Translations under genes and position numbers: made by a program
Part shown: piece after piece, positions 1 to 7,189 of the stretch
Position numbering within the stretch: the stretch's first letter is position 1
Layout: each line of letters begins with the position of its first letter
Source: JBOHNM01 sp050730675
Lineage (GTDB): Bacteria > Planctomycetota > Phycisphaerae > Phycisphaerales > UBA1924
NCBI GenBank assembly: GCA_050730675.1
Contig: JBOHNM010000160.1
Coordinates: 1 to 9,314 of the forward strand
Reading direction: 5' to 3'
DNA length: 9,314 nucleotides
Notes under the pieces: model-generated
What the model was told of the DNA's origin: nothing
The model's input: only the letters and a program-made list of their open reading frames with translations
Databases searched by the model: none

Positions 1-3000
1 GGCATCGCTATACCCCTGCTGATCATCGGCGCGTACATCGTCATCCCGCCGATCGCCTCGAGCATGGCGCCGGGCAAGATCGAGGCTGCCGCGGCCGAGG
101 CAATCAAGGGAAAGGTCAGAGTCTCGGACGTTTCGATCGGATGGGGCGGGCCGACCAAGGTCGGCAAGATCGAGATCCTCGACGATACGGGCAAGACCGT
201 CGGCACGCTGAGTGTCACCAGCAGCCTTGGCATCTGGGCAGCCATCGGCGGGCTCAACGAGCTGGGCACGACCACAATCAGCGGCAAGATCGATCTCGTG
301 CGCACGAACGACGCGCAGGGCAACTCGTCCACCAACCTCGAGCGTGCGATCGCGCCGCGCACGCCGTCGAGCAGTGGGGGGGCGACGAAGCTGCCGCGCA
401 TCGCCGCGACGCTGAAGATCGAAAAGCTCGATGTGTCGTACACGGAACTGGACACGCAGGGCCAGACCGTTACGACCGCAGCCATGAACGGCGCCACGGG
501 CACCGCGAGCATCAACACGCTCGCCGGGGCCGAGCCTGCCTTGAGCGCCGACATCAAGGCGGCGTTCGCGGGCGGCGGCGCGGCCACACCCGGCGACCTG
601 CGGATCAAGACTAACGCGTCGAAGTTCATCGACGGCTCCGGCGCCCTGACGCCGACCACGGCGGTTGTGGACGCCGACATCCTCGCGACGGGCGTCCCGG
701 TGGCGCTCGTCGATGCGCTGGCGAACCAGAAGGGCTTGCTCGCCGGGGCGCTGGGTGACCGCGCCGATGCAACGATCTCCGCCAAGGGCAACGGCAGCGC
801 GGGCAGCGCCACGATCAGGCTCACCGCGCCCAACGCGGCGGCGGACCTGTCGCTAGCGCTCGCCGGGGGCAAGCTGATGGCCGACAAGCCCGGCGCGGTC
901 TCGCTCAAGTCCACGGCGTTCGCCCTCAAACAACCGGCCGTCCGCGAGGCTCTCGCCAAGAGCGGTCTCGATATCTCGCAGGCACCGAGTCTGGACGCCA
1001 AGATCAACACGCTGTCGTGGCCCACGGGCAGCGACCTGCGCGGCGCGATGGTCGATGTCCAAGTCAGCCTCAGCGAAATTCGGGGCACCGCCAAGCTCGC
1101 CGATCAACCGGTGCGCAACCTCATCGTCGCGCCGGCTGAGCTTTCGATCAAGAGCACCGACCTGGCCAAGGACGCGACCGCCATGGCGCAGACCAGCGCG
1201 ACGCTCGACGGACAGTCGGCCGGGACCGTCGCGGTCAATCTGCACGCGACCGACCTGCTCGACGCCAAGGGCGCTCTCCGCTCATTCGCCGCCGCGGGCG
1301 TTGATGGATCTGCAGAGGTGCGCGGGCTCTCCGCCGAGCTGCTCGCCCCGTTTGTTGCCGCGGCCAAGCTCCCTATCAATGTGCGGGACGATATCGGCCC
1401 GACGGTTGATATCTCACTCCGCGCACAGCCCGCGGCGGGTGCCGCGGGGCGCACGGTCGAGTTCACCCTCGAGAGCCGTAACATTCACGCTCAGGCGCCG
1501 GTCAAGTTCACCAACAGCGCCGTGTCTTCGGACAAGTTCTCGCTGCGGATCGATCAGGGTGTCAACCTCGCCCGCCGTTTCGTCGAGCAGCCCGCCGGGA
1601 GCGCCAAGCTCGCGGGTATCGGCGCAGTCGCCATGGATGGGTCGTTCAGCGTTCCGCTCAAGGACGGGCAGGCAAACCTCGAAGCCTCATCGATCACGGC
1701 CAGCGCGCTCATCAGCAATATCCAGACGCAGATCGGCTCCGAGCCGCCTGTGCAACTCGCGCAGGTCAACGCCCGTGCCGCCGCGGCACCCGGCCAACCG
1801 CTGAAGATCACACTCGACACCACGGCGCAGCAGGGCACTCAGCAGGCGAAGGTCAATGGCGACGTGGCGGTCAGCGGCCTGTTTGGCGGCGCCAAGAGCG
1901 CTGAACTGCCGTCGATCGGGGCGATTCGGATCAAGGGCACGGTCGCAGCCGACGATATCCCCGGGCCGATGGTCGAGTCGCTCGGCCGCGCATTCGGCGC
2001 GCTCAACGAAGCATCACAGGTCGGCGCGGTCGTGCGCGAGTTGCTCGGCGCATCGACCGACATCAACCTGGTCCTCACGCCGGAATCCGACGGCCGTCAA
2101 TCCGTGGTCCTCGATATCAAGGGCGCAGGCGTGCAGGCCAGCACCGCGCTCGCCATCGCTCCATCGCAGCTCCAGTTTGCCGCGCTGGATGCCAAGGTGA
2201 ACGCGACGGCGTCGCTCGCGACCAGCCTGCTGAATGCCGCGGGCCTCCCCGAGCAGGCGCGGACGCTGCGACTGACCGCGCCGGCGAACGTCACGCTCAA
2301 GCTCGGCGCGCCGTTCGCACTCCCGCTGTCGAAGGATGCCGCCGGCAAGTACACGCTCGCGCCGGATCTTGCCGCCGCGGAGCAGCCGGTGAAGCTCAAA
2401 GCCACAGTTGATCAGATCGACATCGCCGGCCTGCAGGCCGACCAGCCGAGCGCCCGCTTCGGCATCAGAGACCTCACCGCGGATGTTGATCTCGTACTCG
2501 CCGATCTCGCCGATGCGCCGGTCAAGGGCGCCCGCACCGGGGGCCTCACCGCCAAACTCGAAGCCAAGGCCACACGCGACGGCCAGCCGGCCGGCACAAT
2601 CGCCGGCGGTGTCAGCGCCGCAGTGGCCGCGGGCAACATGTCGGCGTCGCTGGTGCTGAGCGACCTGCCGACGCCGCTGGTGGACACGCTCGCCGGTAGG
2701 CCCGGACTTGTGTCAGGCCTCGCCGGCGACCGCCTGACGGTCTCGTTCTCCGGCGGGCAGGCGGGCAAGGGCCAGCCGATGACCGCGACGCTCGGAGTCA
2801 CATCCCCGACGCTGAAGGTCAGCGGCGTGCAGATCGAGTCGAATGAGGCCTCCATCCGCCTCGCCAAGCCCGTGTCGATCGAGGCCACAGCCCAGCCGGC
2901 GTGGATCGAGCAGTTCGTGCTGGGGACCAAGACCGGCGAGACACCCTCGATGCGCATCGGTCAGCCCGTGCCGGTACAGATCGCGGTGCGTTCGCTCACG

Positions 3001-4278
3001 CTCTCTCGCTCACGCACGGTCAACAACGCCACAGTGGGCGGTCCGTTCAAGCCCGGCGTCTTCAACGTTGACGCGGATGTCACCATCCCATCGCTCGCGC
3101 TGGTGCGCCAACAGTCCGGCGCCGGCGGCCGCTCAGTCACCGCTACCACCAACATGCAGGGGTTGACCGGCAAGGTTTCGACACCGAGCGCCGGCGTGCT
3201 CTCCGCCGACGTGCAGGTCGCCAAGGTCTACGAGGACTCCGCCGCGACCGGCGACCCGGTGACGATGAAGGCCTCGCTGAAGAACTTTGCCGATGGCGAG
3301 GGCGCGGCCAACTTCGATGCCGCCACCAAGGACCTCTCGCTCAACGCCAACAAGTTCCCCACCGCGATCATCGGGGCATTCGTCGGCCCGCAGCTCAACC
3401 TTGTGAAGACGCTCGGGCCGGAGATCCGGGCCAATATCGCCGTCACCAACTTCTCGCCGACGACCGGCTCGGTGAACGCCCGTCTGCAATCCAACAAGGC
3501 CACGTTCAACCTTGTCGGCAACGTGCAGGACGGCGCGCTGGTTGTGCAGAGCAACCAGCCGCTGGAACTCAAGCTCAGCGAGTTCAGCTACGGCGTGGAC
3601 TCCAAACTGCTGCAGGTGCTGCCGCTCTTTGCCGAGGCGAGCAAGCTCTCCGACGGCAAATTCTCGACCATCACCAGCAACAACCTGCGCCTGCCGATCG
3701 ATGGGGACATGCGCAAGCTCAACGGCGATATCCGCGTGGACATCGGCAAGATTGAGTACGTCTTCGACAGGAGCTTCGGTCAGTTCCTGGACGCGACAGT
3801 CTTCTCCGGCGGCAAGGCTGCCGATCAGCGGCCGATCGAACCGTTCAACATCGCCATCCGCAACGGTGTGGCCACCTATGACAAGTTCGAGATCCCCGTC
3901 CGCAACGTCGGGATCAAGAGCAAGGGCTCGGTGAATCTCGTCAACGACACGATCGACGTAGTGACGTACATCCCGACGATCGCGGCGGCCCCGGGGCTGA
4001 TGGGCAACATCAACAACCAGCTCAGCAAGGGTTTCGGCAAGATCTTCCCGAACATCATCGCCGAAGGAACGATGATCCCGGTCCGCACGCGCGGGCCGAT
4101 GGATAAACCCACGCGTGAGGTGGATGTGGCGCTCATGGCCGAGGAGTTCGGCAACCAGCTCAACCCGGTGAACATCCTCGGAAACCTGCCGAATCTGTTC
4201 AACAAAGACAAGAACAAGCCGGCACCAGCACCAGCACCGGCCCCTGCGCCAGGCTCCACGCCGCCAAAGAAGCCGTGA
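1..4278 (+). CDS. AsmA/TamB-like giant membrane-anchored envelope protein, 5'-partial
   Basis: The frame is open from base 1 and ends at TGA 4276-4278, so the gene begins left of the window. The first residues, GIAIPLLIIGAYIVIPPIA, look like the single N-terminal transmembrane anchor typical of AsmA-family proteins. The ATG at 64 falls just after it and is internal. About 1,400 residues follow, rich in Ala, Gly, Asp and short beta-strand patterns with almost no Cys, as in AsmA/TamB/DUF748 proteins. The last 250 residues resemble the AsmA C-terminal domain: a 'GDIRVDIGKIEY' segment, 'RNGVATYDKFEIPVRNVGIK', 'GSVNLVNDTIDVVTYIP', then 'GTMIPVRTRGPMDKP'. The protein ends in a Pro-Ala tail. The family is anchored in the inner membrane with a periplasmic beta-groove and is linked to phospholipid transport and outer-membrane biogenesis; that role here is inferred. 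Five related modules recur along it (separate entry). It converges with the peptidase gene, 13 bases between stops. Family assignment is good; exact function is unknown. Confidence 0.85.
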   Translation, partial: GIAIPLLIIGAYIVIPPIASSMAPGKIEAAAAEAIKGKVRVSDVSIGWGGPTKVGKIEILDDTGKTVGTLSVTSSLGIWAAIGGLNELGTTTISGKIDLVRTNDAQGNSSTNLERAIAPRTPSSSGGATKLPRIAATLKIEKLDVSYTELDTQGQTVTTAAMNGATGTASINTLAGAEPALSADIKAAFAGGGAATPGDLRIKTNASKFIDGSGALTPTTAVVDADILATGVPVALVDALANQKGLLAGALGDRADATISAKGNGSAGSATIRLTAPNAAADLSLALAGGKLMADKPGAVSLKSTAFALKQPAVREALAKSGLDISQAPSLDAKINTLSWPTGSDLRGAMVDVQVSLSEIRGTAKLADQPVRNLIVAPAELSIKSTDLAKDATAMAQTSATLDGQSAGTVAVNLHATDLLDAKGALRSFAAAGVDGSAEVRGLSAELLAPFVAAAKLPINVRDDIGPTVDISLRAQPAAGAAGRTVEFTLESRNIHAQAPVKFTNSAVSSDKFSLRIDQGVNLARRFVEQPAGSAKLAGIGAVAMDGSFSVPLKDGQANLEASSITASALISNIQTQIGSEPPVQLAQVNARAAAAPGQPLKITLDTTAQQGTQQAKVNGDVAVSGLFGGAKSAELPSIGAIRIKGTVAADDIPGPMVESLGRAFGALNEASQVGAVVRELLGASTDINLVLTPESDGRQSVVLDIKGAGVQASTALAIAPSQLQFAALDAKVNATASLATSLLNAAGLPEQARTLRLTAPANVTLKLGAPFALPLSKDAAGKYTLAPDLAAAEQPVKLKATVDQIDIAGLQADQPSARFGIRDLTADVDLVLADLADAPVKGARTGGLTAKLEAKATRDGQPAGTIAGGVSAAVAAGNMSASLVLSDLPTPLVDTLAGRPGLVSGLAGDRLTVSFSGGQAGKGQPMTATLGVTSPTLKVSGVQIESNEASIRLAKPVSIEATAQPAWIEQFVLGTKTGETPSMRIGQPVPVQIAVRSLTLSRSRTVNNATVGGPFKPGVFNVDADVTIPSLALVRQQSGAGGRSVTATTNMQGLTGKVSTPSAGVLSADVQVAKVYEDSAATGDPVTMKASLKNFADGEGAANFDAATKDLSLNANKFPTAIIGAFVGPQLNLVKTLGPEIRANIAVTNFSPTTGSVNARLQSNKATFNLVGNVQDGALVVQSNQPLELKLSEFSYGVDSKLLQVLPLFAEASKLSDGKFSTITSNNLRLPIDGDMRKLNGDIRVDIGKIEYVFDRSFGQFLDATVFSGGKAADQRPIEPFNIAIRNGVATYDKFEIPVRNVGIKSKGSVNLVNDTIDVVTYIPTIAAAPGLMGNINNQLSKGFGKIFPNIIAEGTMIPVRTRGPMDKPTREVDVALMAEEFGNQLNPVNILGNLPNLFNKDKNKPAPAPAPAPAPGSTPPKKP
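685..3534 (+). repeat. Five diverged ~210-235-residue internal repeats in the AsmA-like protein
   Basis: A recognisable module recurs five times in the protein, counting residues from the ATG at 64. The copies begin near residues 208, 417, 628, 863 and 1094 (bases 685, 1312, 1945, 2650 and 3343). Each starts with a short helix-like pattern, Pro-x-x-Leu/Ile/Met-Val/Ile-x-x-Leu/Phe, then a Gly/Leu-rich turn, then a beta-strand pattern. Copies 1 and 4 are closest: PVALVDALA against PTPLVDTLA, both reaching GDR, with 12 of 24 aligned residues identical (210-233 against 867-890). Copy 5 (PTAIIGAFV), copy 3 (PGPMVESLG) and copy 2 (SAELLAPFV) are more diverged. Between them lies a second, weaker element near 288, 490, 705, 928 and 1166. 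The spacings of 209, 211, 235 and 231 residues are regular. The repeat is seen by eye at protein level only; the DNA is not repetitive. Confidence 0.6.
4219..4251 (+). repeat. Pro-Ala hexamer repeat encoding the C-terminal tail
   Basis: Near the end of the AsmA-like gene, the hexamer GCACCA occurs twice in tandem, followed by the degenerate units GCACCG, GCCCCT and GCGCCA. They encode an alternating Pro-Ala stretch within the tail that ends GSTPPKKP. This is probably a stiff, disordered periplasmic tail. The hexamer could change copy number by slippage, but the third-position variation suggests it is fairly stable. Confidence 0.7.
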
Positions 4279-4291
4279 TCGGTCTACACAC

Positions 4292-5500
4292 TCACGTGGC
4301 CAGGACGTAGGCTCGCTCGGTGTAGAGTTTGTCAAACCGCGCCGTCGCGGCAGCCGGGCTCGGAAGTTTCTGCCCGAGCCCCACCAGCAGGTCGATCAAC
4401 CCGTGGTAGTCGTCAACGTGATTGATCTCTCGCGCCGCACGCGGCGGCCCGAGCTGCAATGAGTCGTATGTCCCGGCCTGCAACTCTGTCAGGTGCGGCA
4501 TGTTGTGGTAGTTCCCCAGCGGTAGGCACAGGCACGTGGCATCGTACCCGGCGTGGCAGTAGACCGACGCCTCGCAGGCGCCTCCGGCCATCAGCTTGCG
4601 CTGCCACGGGCGCTTCGGTGCCGCCTTGGCCGATTGGCCCGCTGTGGGCGTCGCAGGACCGCCGAAGAGCTCCTCCGCGCGAGCCGCGCACGCCGAAGTC
4701 AGCCACGGCGTGAAAACGCTCAGCCGGTCGCCCACACGCACGATCGGTCCGGCACCCAACGGCGAATCGGCGAACGCCCTGCTGTTTTCCAGTGCCAGCA
4801 CGCGGCTGCCCTTGGGCATGGTGCCGAACTTGCACGCCGCGATCGCGCCGACAAAGCCGATCTCCTCCGCCCGCGTGAAGAGCAAACGTACGTCCAGCGT
4901 CATCTCGCCCCCGCGGCGTTTGGCGAGCAGGTCGTCCATCGCGCACAGGGCCGCAGCGAGCGCCGAGAGGTCATCGCACGCCCACGTGTGAACCAGCCCA
5001 TCGTCACCAATCTCCGCCGGGGGCAGCATCCAGGTCGCGATGTCTCCCACCGCGAGCATCCCCGTCGCATCCGCAGGCCGATCCAACTCCGCGAGGTAGT
5101 GCTTGCCCGCTGGCGAGCCATCCTTCAACTCCTCGGTGATGATCGCGCCGAAGGTCACGTTGTCACGCGTGTGGATCGTGATCGGCGTGTGGTCGAAGAA
5201 GACGTCCATCGCTCCGCCGCGGAACGAGACCTCGACGCGGCGTTCGTCGGTCAGTTTCTCGATGACGAACGCCGGGTGGTCGGTGTGGGCGGTGATGAAC
5301 AGCGGCGGCTCGGTGCTTTGGACGCCGCGGATGGAGACAAGCAGGTTCCCCGCCTGGTCTTCGCCGAGTGAAAGCTCGGGCCGCCGCGCGGCCCACTGGC
5401 GGATGTAGTGGTGGACGCGCCACTCCTTGCCGGAAGCGGTGGGGAGCTGCGTGACATCGAGGAGCGTGGTCAGGCGTGCATCGGTGGGCATCTGGACCAT
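4292..5500 (-). CDS. M42/M20-like di-zinc aminopeptidase family protein
   Basis: The protein is 402 residues from the ATG at 5500. It carries the ordered metal ligands of co-catalytic zinc peptidases: H72-x-D74 in 'ITAHTDHPAF', D176/D177 in 'WACDDLSALA', the catalytic-base/ligand pair E212-E213 in 'FTRAEEIGFVGA', E238 in 'LALENSRAF', and H332 in 'LGNYHNMP'. The AEE-x-GF-x-GA block resembles the QEEVGxxGA motif of M42 aminopeptidases, and the N-terminal 'LPTASGKEWRV' fits the usual PTaxGxE start. No signal peptide is visible, so a cytoplasmic peptide-trimming role is likely; the substrate is unknown. An Ala/Pro/Lys-rich insert at about 273-303 precedes a Cys-rich segment (309-325). The gene lies just downstream of the helicase: a gap of 30 bases with this start, 6 with the GTG at 5524. 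ATG 5500 is preferred because it is ATG with a weak GGA six bases upstream; ATG 5491 is also possible. The metal-site call is firm; the subfamily is not. Confidence 0.82.
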   Translation of the reverse strand: MVQMPTDARLTTLLDVTQLPTASGKEWRVHHYIRQWAARRPELSLGEDQAGNLLVSIRGVQSTEPPLFITAHTDHPAFVIEKLTDERRVEVSFRGGAMDVFFDHTPITIHTRDNVTFGAIITEELKDGSPAGKHYLAELDRPADATGMLAVGDIATWMLPPAEIGDDGLVHTWACDDLSALAAALCAMDDLLAKRRGGEMTLDVRLLFTRAEEIGFVGAIAACKFGTMPKGSRVLALENSRAFADSPLGAGPIVRVGDRLSVFTPWLTSACAARAEELFGGPATPTAGQSAKAAPKRPWQRKLMAGGACEASVYCHAGYDATCLCLPLGNYHNMPHLTELQAGTYDSLQLGPPRAAREINHVDDYHGLIDLLVGLGQKLPSPAAATARFDKLYTERAYVLAT

Positions 5501-5530
5501 GGTAGATCCAGCCGTCGGCCGCACCGGCGC

Positions 5531-7018
5531 TCAGGCCTTGGGGGATTCAGTGCTCGGCGCGGCGGGCGGGGGTGTGCCGGGGTCGTCGCGCATCGAGCGG
5601 CTGGTCTTGACGCGTCCGAACATGCGGTTGGGCGGCAGCTTGCTGGGGACGATGCCACCGGGGAACTTGTTCTGGTTGACCTGCGCGGGCGTGGCTGCCG
5701 CGGGGACCGTGGGCGCGATGCTGGCCGTGTAGCGATTGGTCTGGTTCGCCGGGCGCGGCGGCGGGGCATCGCGGCGCTCGCGCGGCGGCGAGGCCTTGAA
5801 GTCCGGGTATTCCAGCCGCGGGATCTCTTTGTTGATCAGGTTCTCGATGTTCGTCAGCAGCTCGCCTTGCTCGGGCGTCACCAGGCTCCACGCGACGCCT
5901 TCGCGACCGATGCGGGCGGTGCGTCCGATGCGGTGGACGTACGCCTCGGGGTCCTCGGGCATGTCGTAGTTGATGACGTGGCTGATGCCCTGGACGTCGA
6001 GGCCGCGGCTGGCCAGATCGCTGGCAACCAGCACGCTGAGGGTGCCCTTGTGCAGGTGCTCGATCACGCGGTTGCGCTTGCCCTGGGCCATGTCGCCGTG
6101 CATCGCGTGCGTGTCGATGCCCTTGTCGCTGAGGTAGCGGGCGAGTTCGTCGACCATGCGCTTGGTGCGGCAGAAGATCACAGTGAGGTCCGGCGTCTCG
6201 TGCGTCAGCAGATGCGCGACCAGCCGCTTCTTGTCATGCTGCTGCACCGGCAGGTAATACTGCTTGACGGTCTCGGTAGTGAGCGCGCCCGCGATGGTCG
6301 CGATGATCTTCTCGGGCTCGCGGCTGTAGGTGCGTGCGAGCCGCTCGACATCCGGCGGCATCGTCGCCGAGACGAAGATCGTCTGGCGCTGCTTGGGACA
6401 CATGCCGAGGATCTTGCGGATGTCGTCGCGGAAGCCGATGTCGAGCATCCGGTCCACTTCGTCGAGGACCGCGAACTTGACGTTGCTCAGATGCAGGAAC
6501 CGGCGCTCGATCATGTCCATCAGGCGCCCGGGGGTGCTGACGACGATCTGGGCGCCGCGCTTGAGGGCGTCGGCCTGCTGCTGGATGCGCTGGCCTCCGT
6601 AGACCGCGACAGAATTCAGCGGCGTGTGGATCGCCAGGTCGTTGATGTCCTGGGAGACCTGAACGCACAGCTCGCGCGTCGGAACGAGGACCAGCGCCTG
6701 GTACGGCACGCCCTTGTCGACCATCTGGAGCAGGGGCAGGCCGAAGGCCCCGGTCTTGCCGGTGCCGGTGCGGGCTTGGCCCAATACGTCCTTGCCGGCG
6801 AGGATCGGCGGGATGAGCTTGGTCTGAATCTTGGTCGGGTGCGCGAAGCCGTTTTCCTTCAGGCCCTGCAGCACGTGCCCGGTCAGGCCGAGTTGGTCGA
6901 AGGTGATGTGGGTGTCGAAGAGGTCGATGACCTTGCCGTCGCGCGAGACGGGGTTCTCGCCGGTGGCGGGGAGGGGCTGGGCGGCAGGGGGTGAGTTCTC
7001 TTGGGGGGCGGTGGTCAT
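5531..7018 (-). CDS. RhlE-like DEAD-box ATP-dependent RNA helicase
   Basis: This 495-residue protein has the full set of DEAD-box motifs in order: Q motif (F40 and 'GFAHPTKIQ' ending at Q65), motif I 'ARTGTGKT' (82-89), Ia 'PTREL' (113-117), Ib 'TPGR' (162-165), II DEVD (186-189), III SAT (217-219), IV 'VIFCRTKR' (280-287), V 'ASDLASRGLD' (332-341) and VI 'HRIGRTAR' (362-369). It should unwind short RNA duplexes using ATP, in ribosome assembly or mRNA turnover. The last ~85 residues are a Pro/Ala/Arg-rich disordered tail. Motif II reads DEVD, not DEAD; Val at this place should still bind Mg-ATP. The frame stays open to 7711, but the helicase similarity begins only after about residue 30 and the extension runs antisense into alr, so ATG 7018 is chosen. 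ATG 7117 is the other option. Neither has a clear Shine-Dalgarno site. The peptidase gene follows closely, so the two are probably cotranscribed. The RhlE assignment rests on the general look of the core. Confidence 0.93.
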   Translation of the reverse strand: MTTAPQENSPPAAQPLPATGENPVSRDGKVIDLFDTHITFDQLGLTGHVLQGLKENGFAHPTKIQTKLIPPILAGKDVLGQARTGTGKTGAFGLPLLQMVDKGVPYQALVLVPTRELCVQVSQDINDLAIHTPLNSVAVYGGQRIQQQADALKRGAQIVVSTPGRLMDMIERRFLHLSNVKFAVLDEVDRMLDIGFRDDIRKILGMCPKQRQTIFVSATMPPDVERLARTYSREPEKIIATIAGALTTETVKQYYLPVQQHDKKRLVAHLLTHETPDLTVIFCRTKRMVDELARYLSDKGIDTHAMHGDMAQGKRNRVIEHLHKGTLSVLVASDLASRGLDVQGISHVINYDMPEDPEAYVHRIGRTARIGREGVAWSLVTPEQGELLTNIENLINKEIPRLEYPDFKASPPRERRDAPPPRPANQTNRYTASIAPTVPAAATPAQVNQNKFPGGIVPSKLPPNRMFGRVKTSRSMRDDPGTPPPAAPSTESPKA

Positions 7019-7036
7019 GGTCGTCAAGCGGATGGT

Positions 7037-7055
7037 CTCGCTATGCAATAGCGAG
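7037..7055. promoter_or_regulatory. Perfect 8-bp inverted repeat, 3-base spacer
   Basis: CTCGCTATGCAATAGCGAG is CTCGCTAT and its exact reverse complement ATAGCGAG around GCA. Read on the minus strand it would form a tight hairpin ending 18 bases upstream of the helicase ATG at 7018; as DNA it could be an operator for a dimeric regulator. It is not a terminator, since no T run follows on either strand. Function is inferred; the symmetry is exact. Confidence 0.55.
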
Positions 7056-7094
7056 GCGGTCGCCGGCCCGATGAGCACATCACCCCACGGACAA

Positions 7095-7110
7095 GCGAGC
7101 ATCTGCTCGC
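7095..7110. promoter_or_regulatory. 6-bp inverted repeat sharing AGCGAG with the neighbouring palindrome
   Basis: GCGAGC and its exact complement GCTCGC flank ATCT. With the base before it, the left arm reads AGCGAG, the same half-site as the palindrome at 7037-7055. Two related sites about 55 bases apart in one divergent promoter region suggest a pair of operators, but a 6-bp palindrome in GC-rich DNA can also arise by chance. Confidence 0.35.
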
Positions 7111-7155
7111 CATTCATCGTAGGGACACGACCGGGCCGATACCACCGGCAGTGCA

Positions 7156-7172
7156 GGGTCGTATCCTGACCC
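7156..7172 (+). promoter_or_regulatory. 5-bp inverted repeat in the alr leader
   Basis: GGGTC and GACCC flank seven bases just upstream of the alr ribosome site, spanning the TATCCT -10 candidate. It could be an operator or a weak leader hairpin. The short arms make chance a real possibility. Confidence 0.25.
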
Positions 7173-7179
7173 GTGCGAC

Positions 7180-7183
7180 GGAG
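7180..7183 (+). promoter_or_regulatory. Ribosome binding site GGAG deciding the alr start
   Basis: GGAG lies six bases before the GTG at 7190, ideal Shine-Dalgarno spacing. It selects that GTG over the upstream in-frame GTG at 7151, which has no such site and would add 13 residues unlike the family N-terminus. Confidence 0.7.
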
Positions 7184-7189
7184 TGCACC

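Larger units (their letters stand above)
7019..7189. promoter_or_regulatory. Divergent intergenic region between helicase and alr
   Basis: These 171 bases separate the helicase start (reading left) from the alr start (reading right), so promoters for both must lie here or inside the genes. I find no convincing -35/-10 pair on either strand. TATCCT at 7162-7167 is a passable -10 for alr, placing a start a few bases before the alr ribosome site, but there is no matching -35. Three inverted repeats lie in the region: 7037-7055, 7095-7110 and 7156-7172. If the helicase really starts at 7117, the first two would be inside its coding sequence. Confidence 0.5.

Noticed and set aside
3133..4335. 400-residue minus-strand ORF opposite the AsmA-like gene
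   Set aside because: It is rich in His, Arg, Asp and Val, matches nothing, and would overlap the peptidase 3' end and the AsmA-like C-terminal domain.
4553..5371. 272-residue plus-strand ORF opposite the peptidase
   Set aside because: It is antisense to clear metal-ligand motifs; the composition is a GC-bias shadow.
5408..6994. 528-residue plus-strand ORF opposite the helicase
   Set aside because: It is antisense to a helicase with every family motif. The product is Arg/Asp/Val-rich with no recognisable motif, as expected from an open frame opposite a GC-biased gene.
7151..7189. GTG 7151 as the alr start
   Set aside because: It has no ribosome site, and the added residues are unlike the family. 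GTG 7190 has GGAG at ideal spacing.
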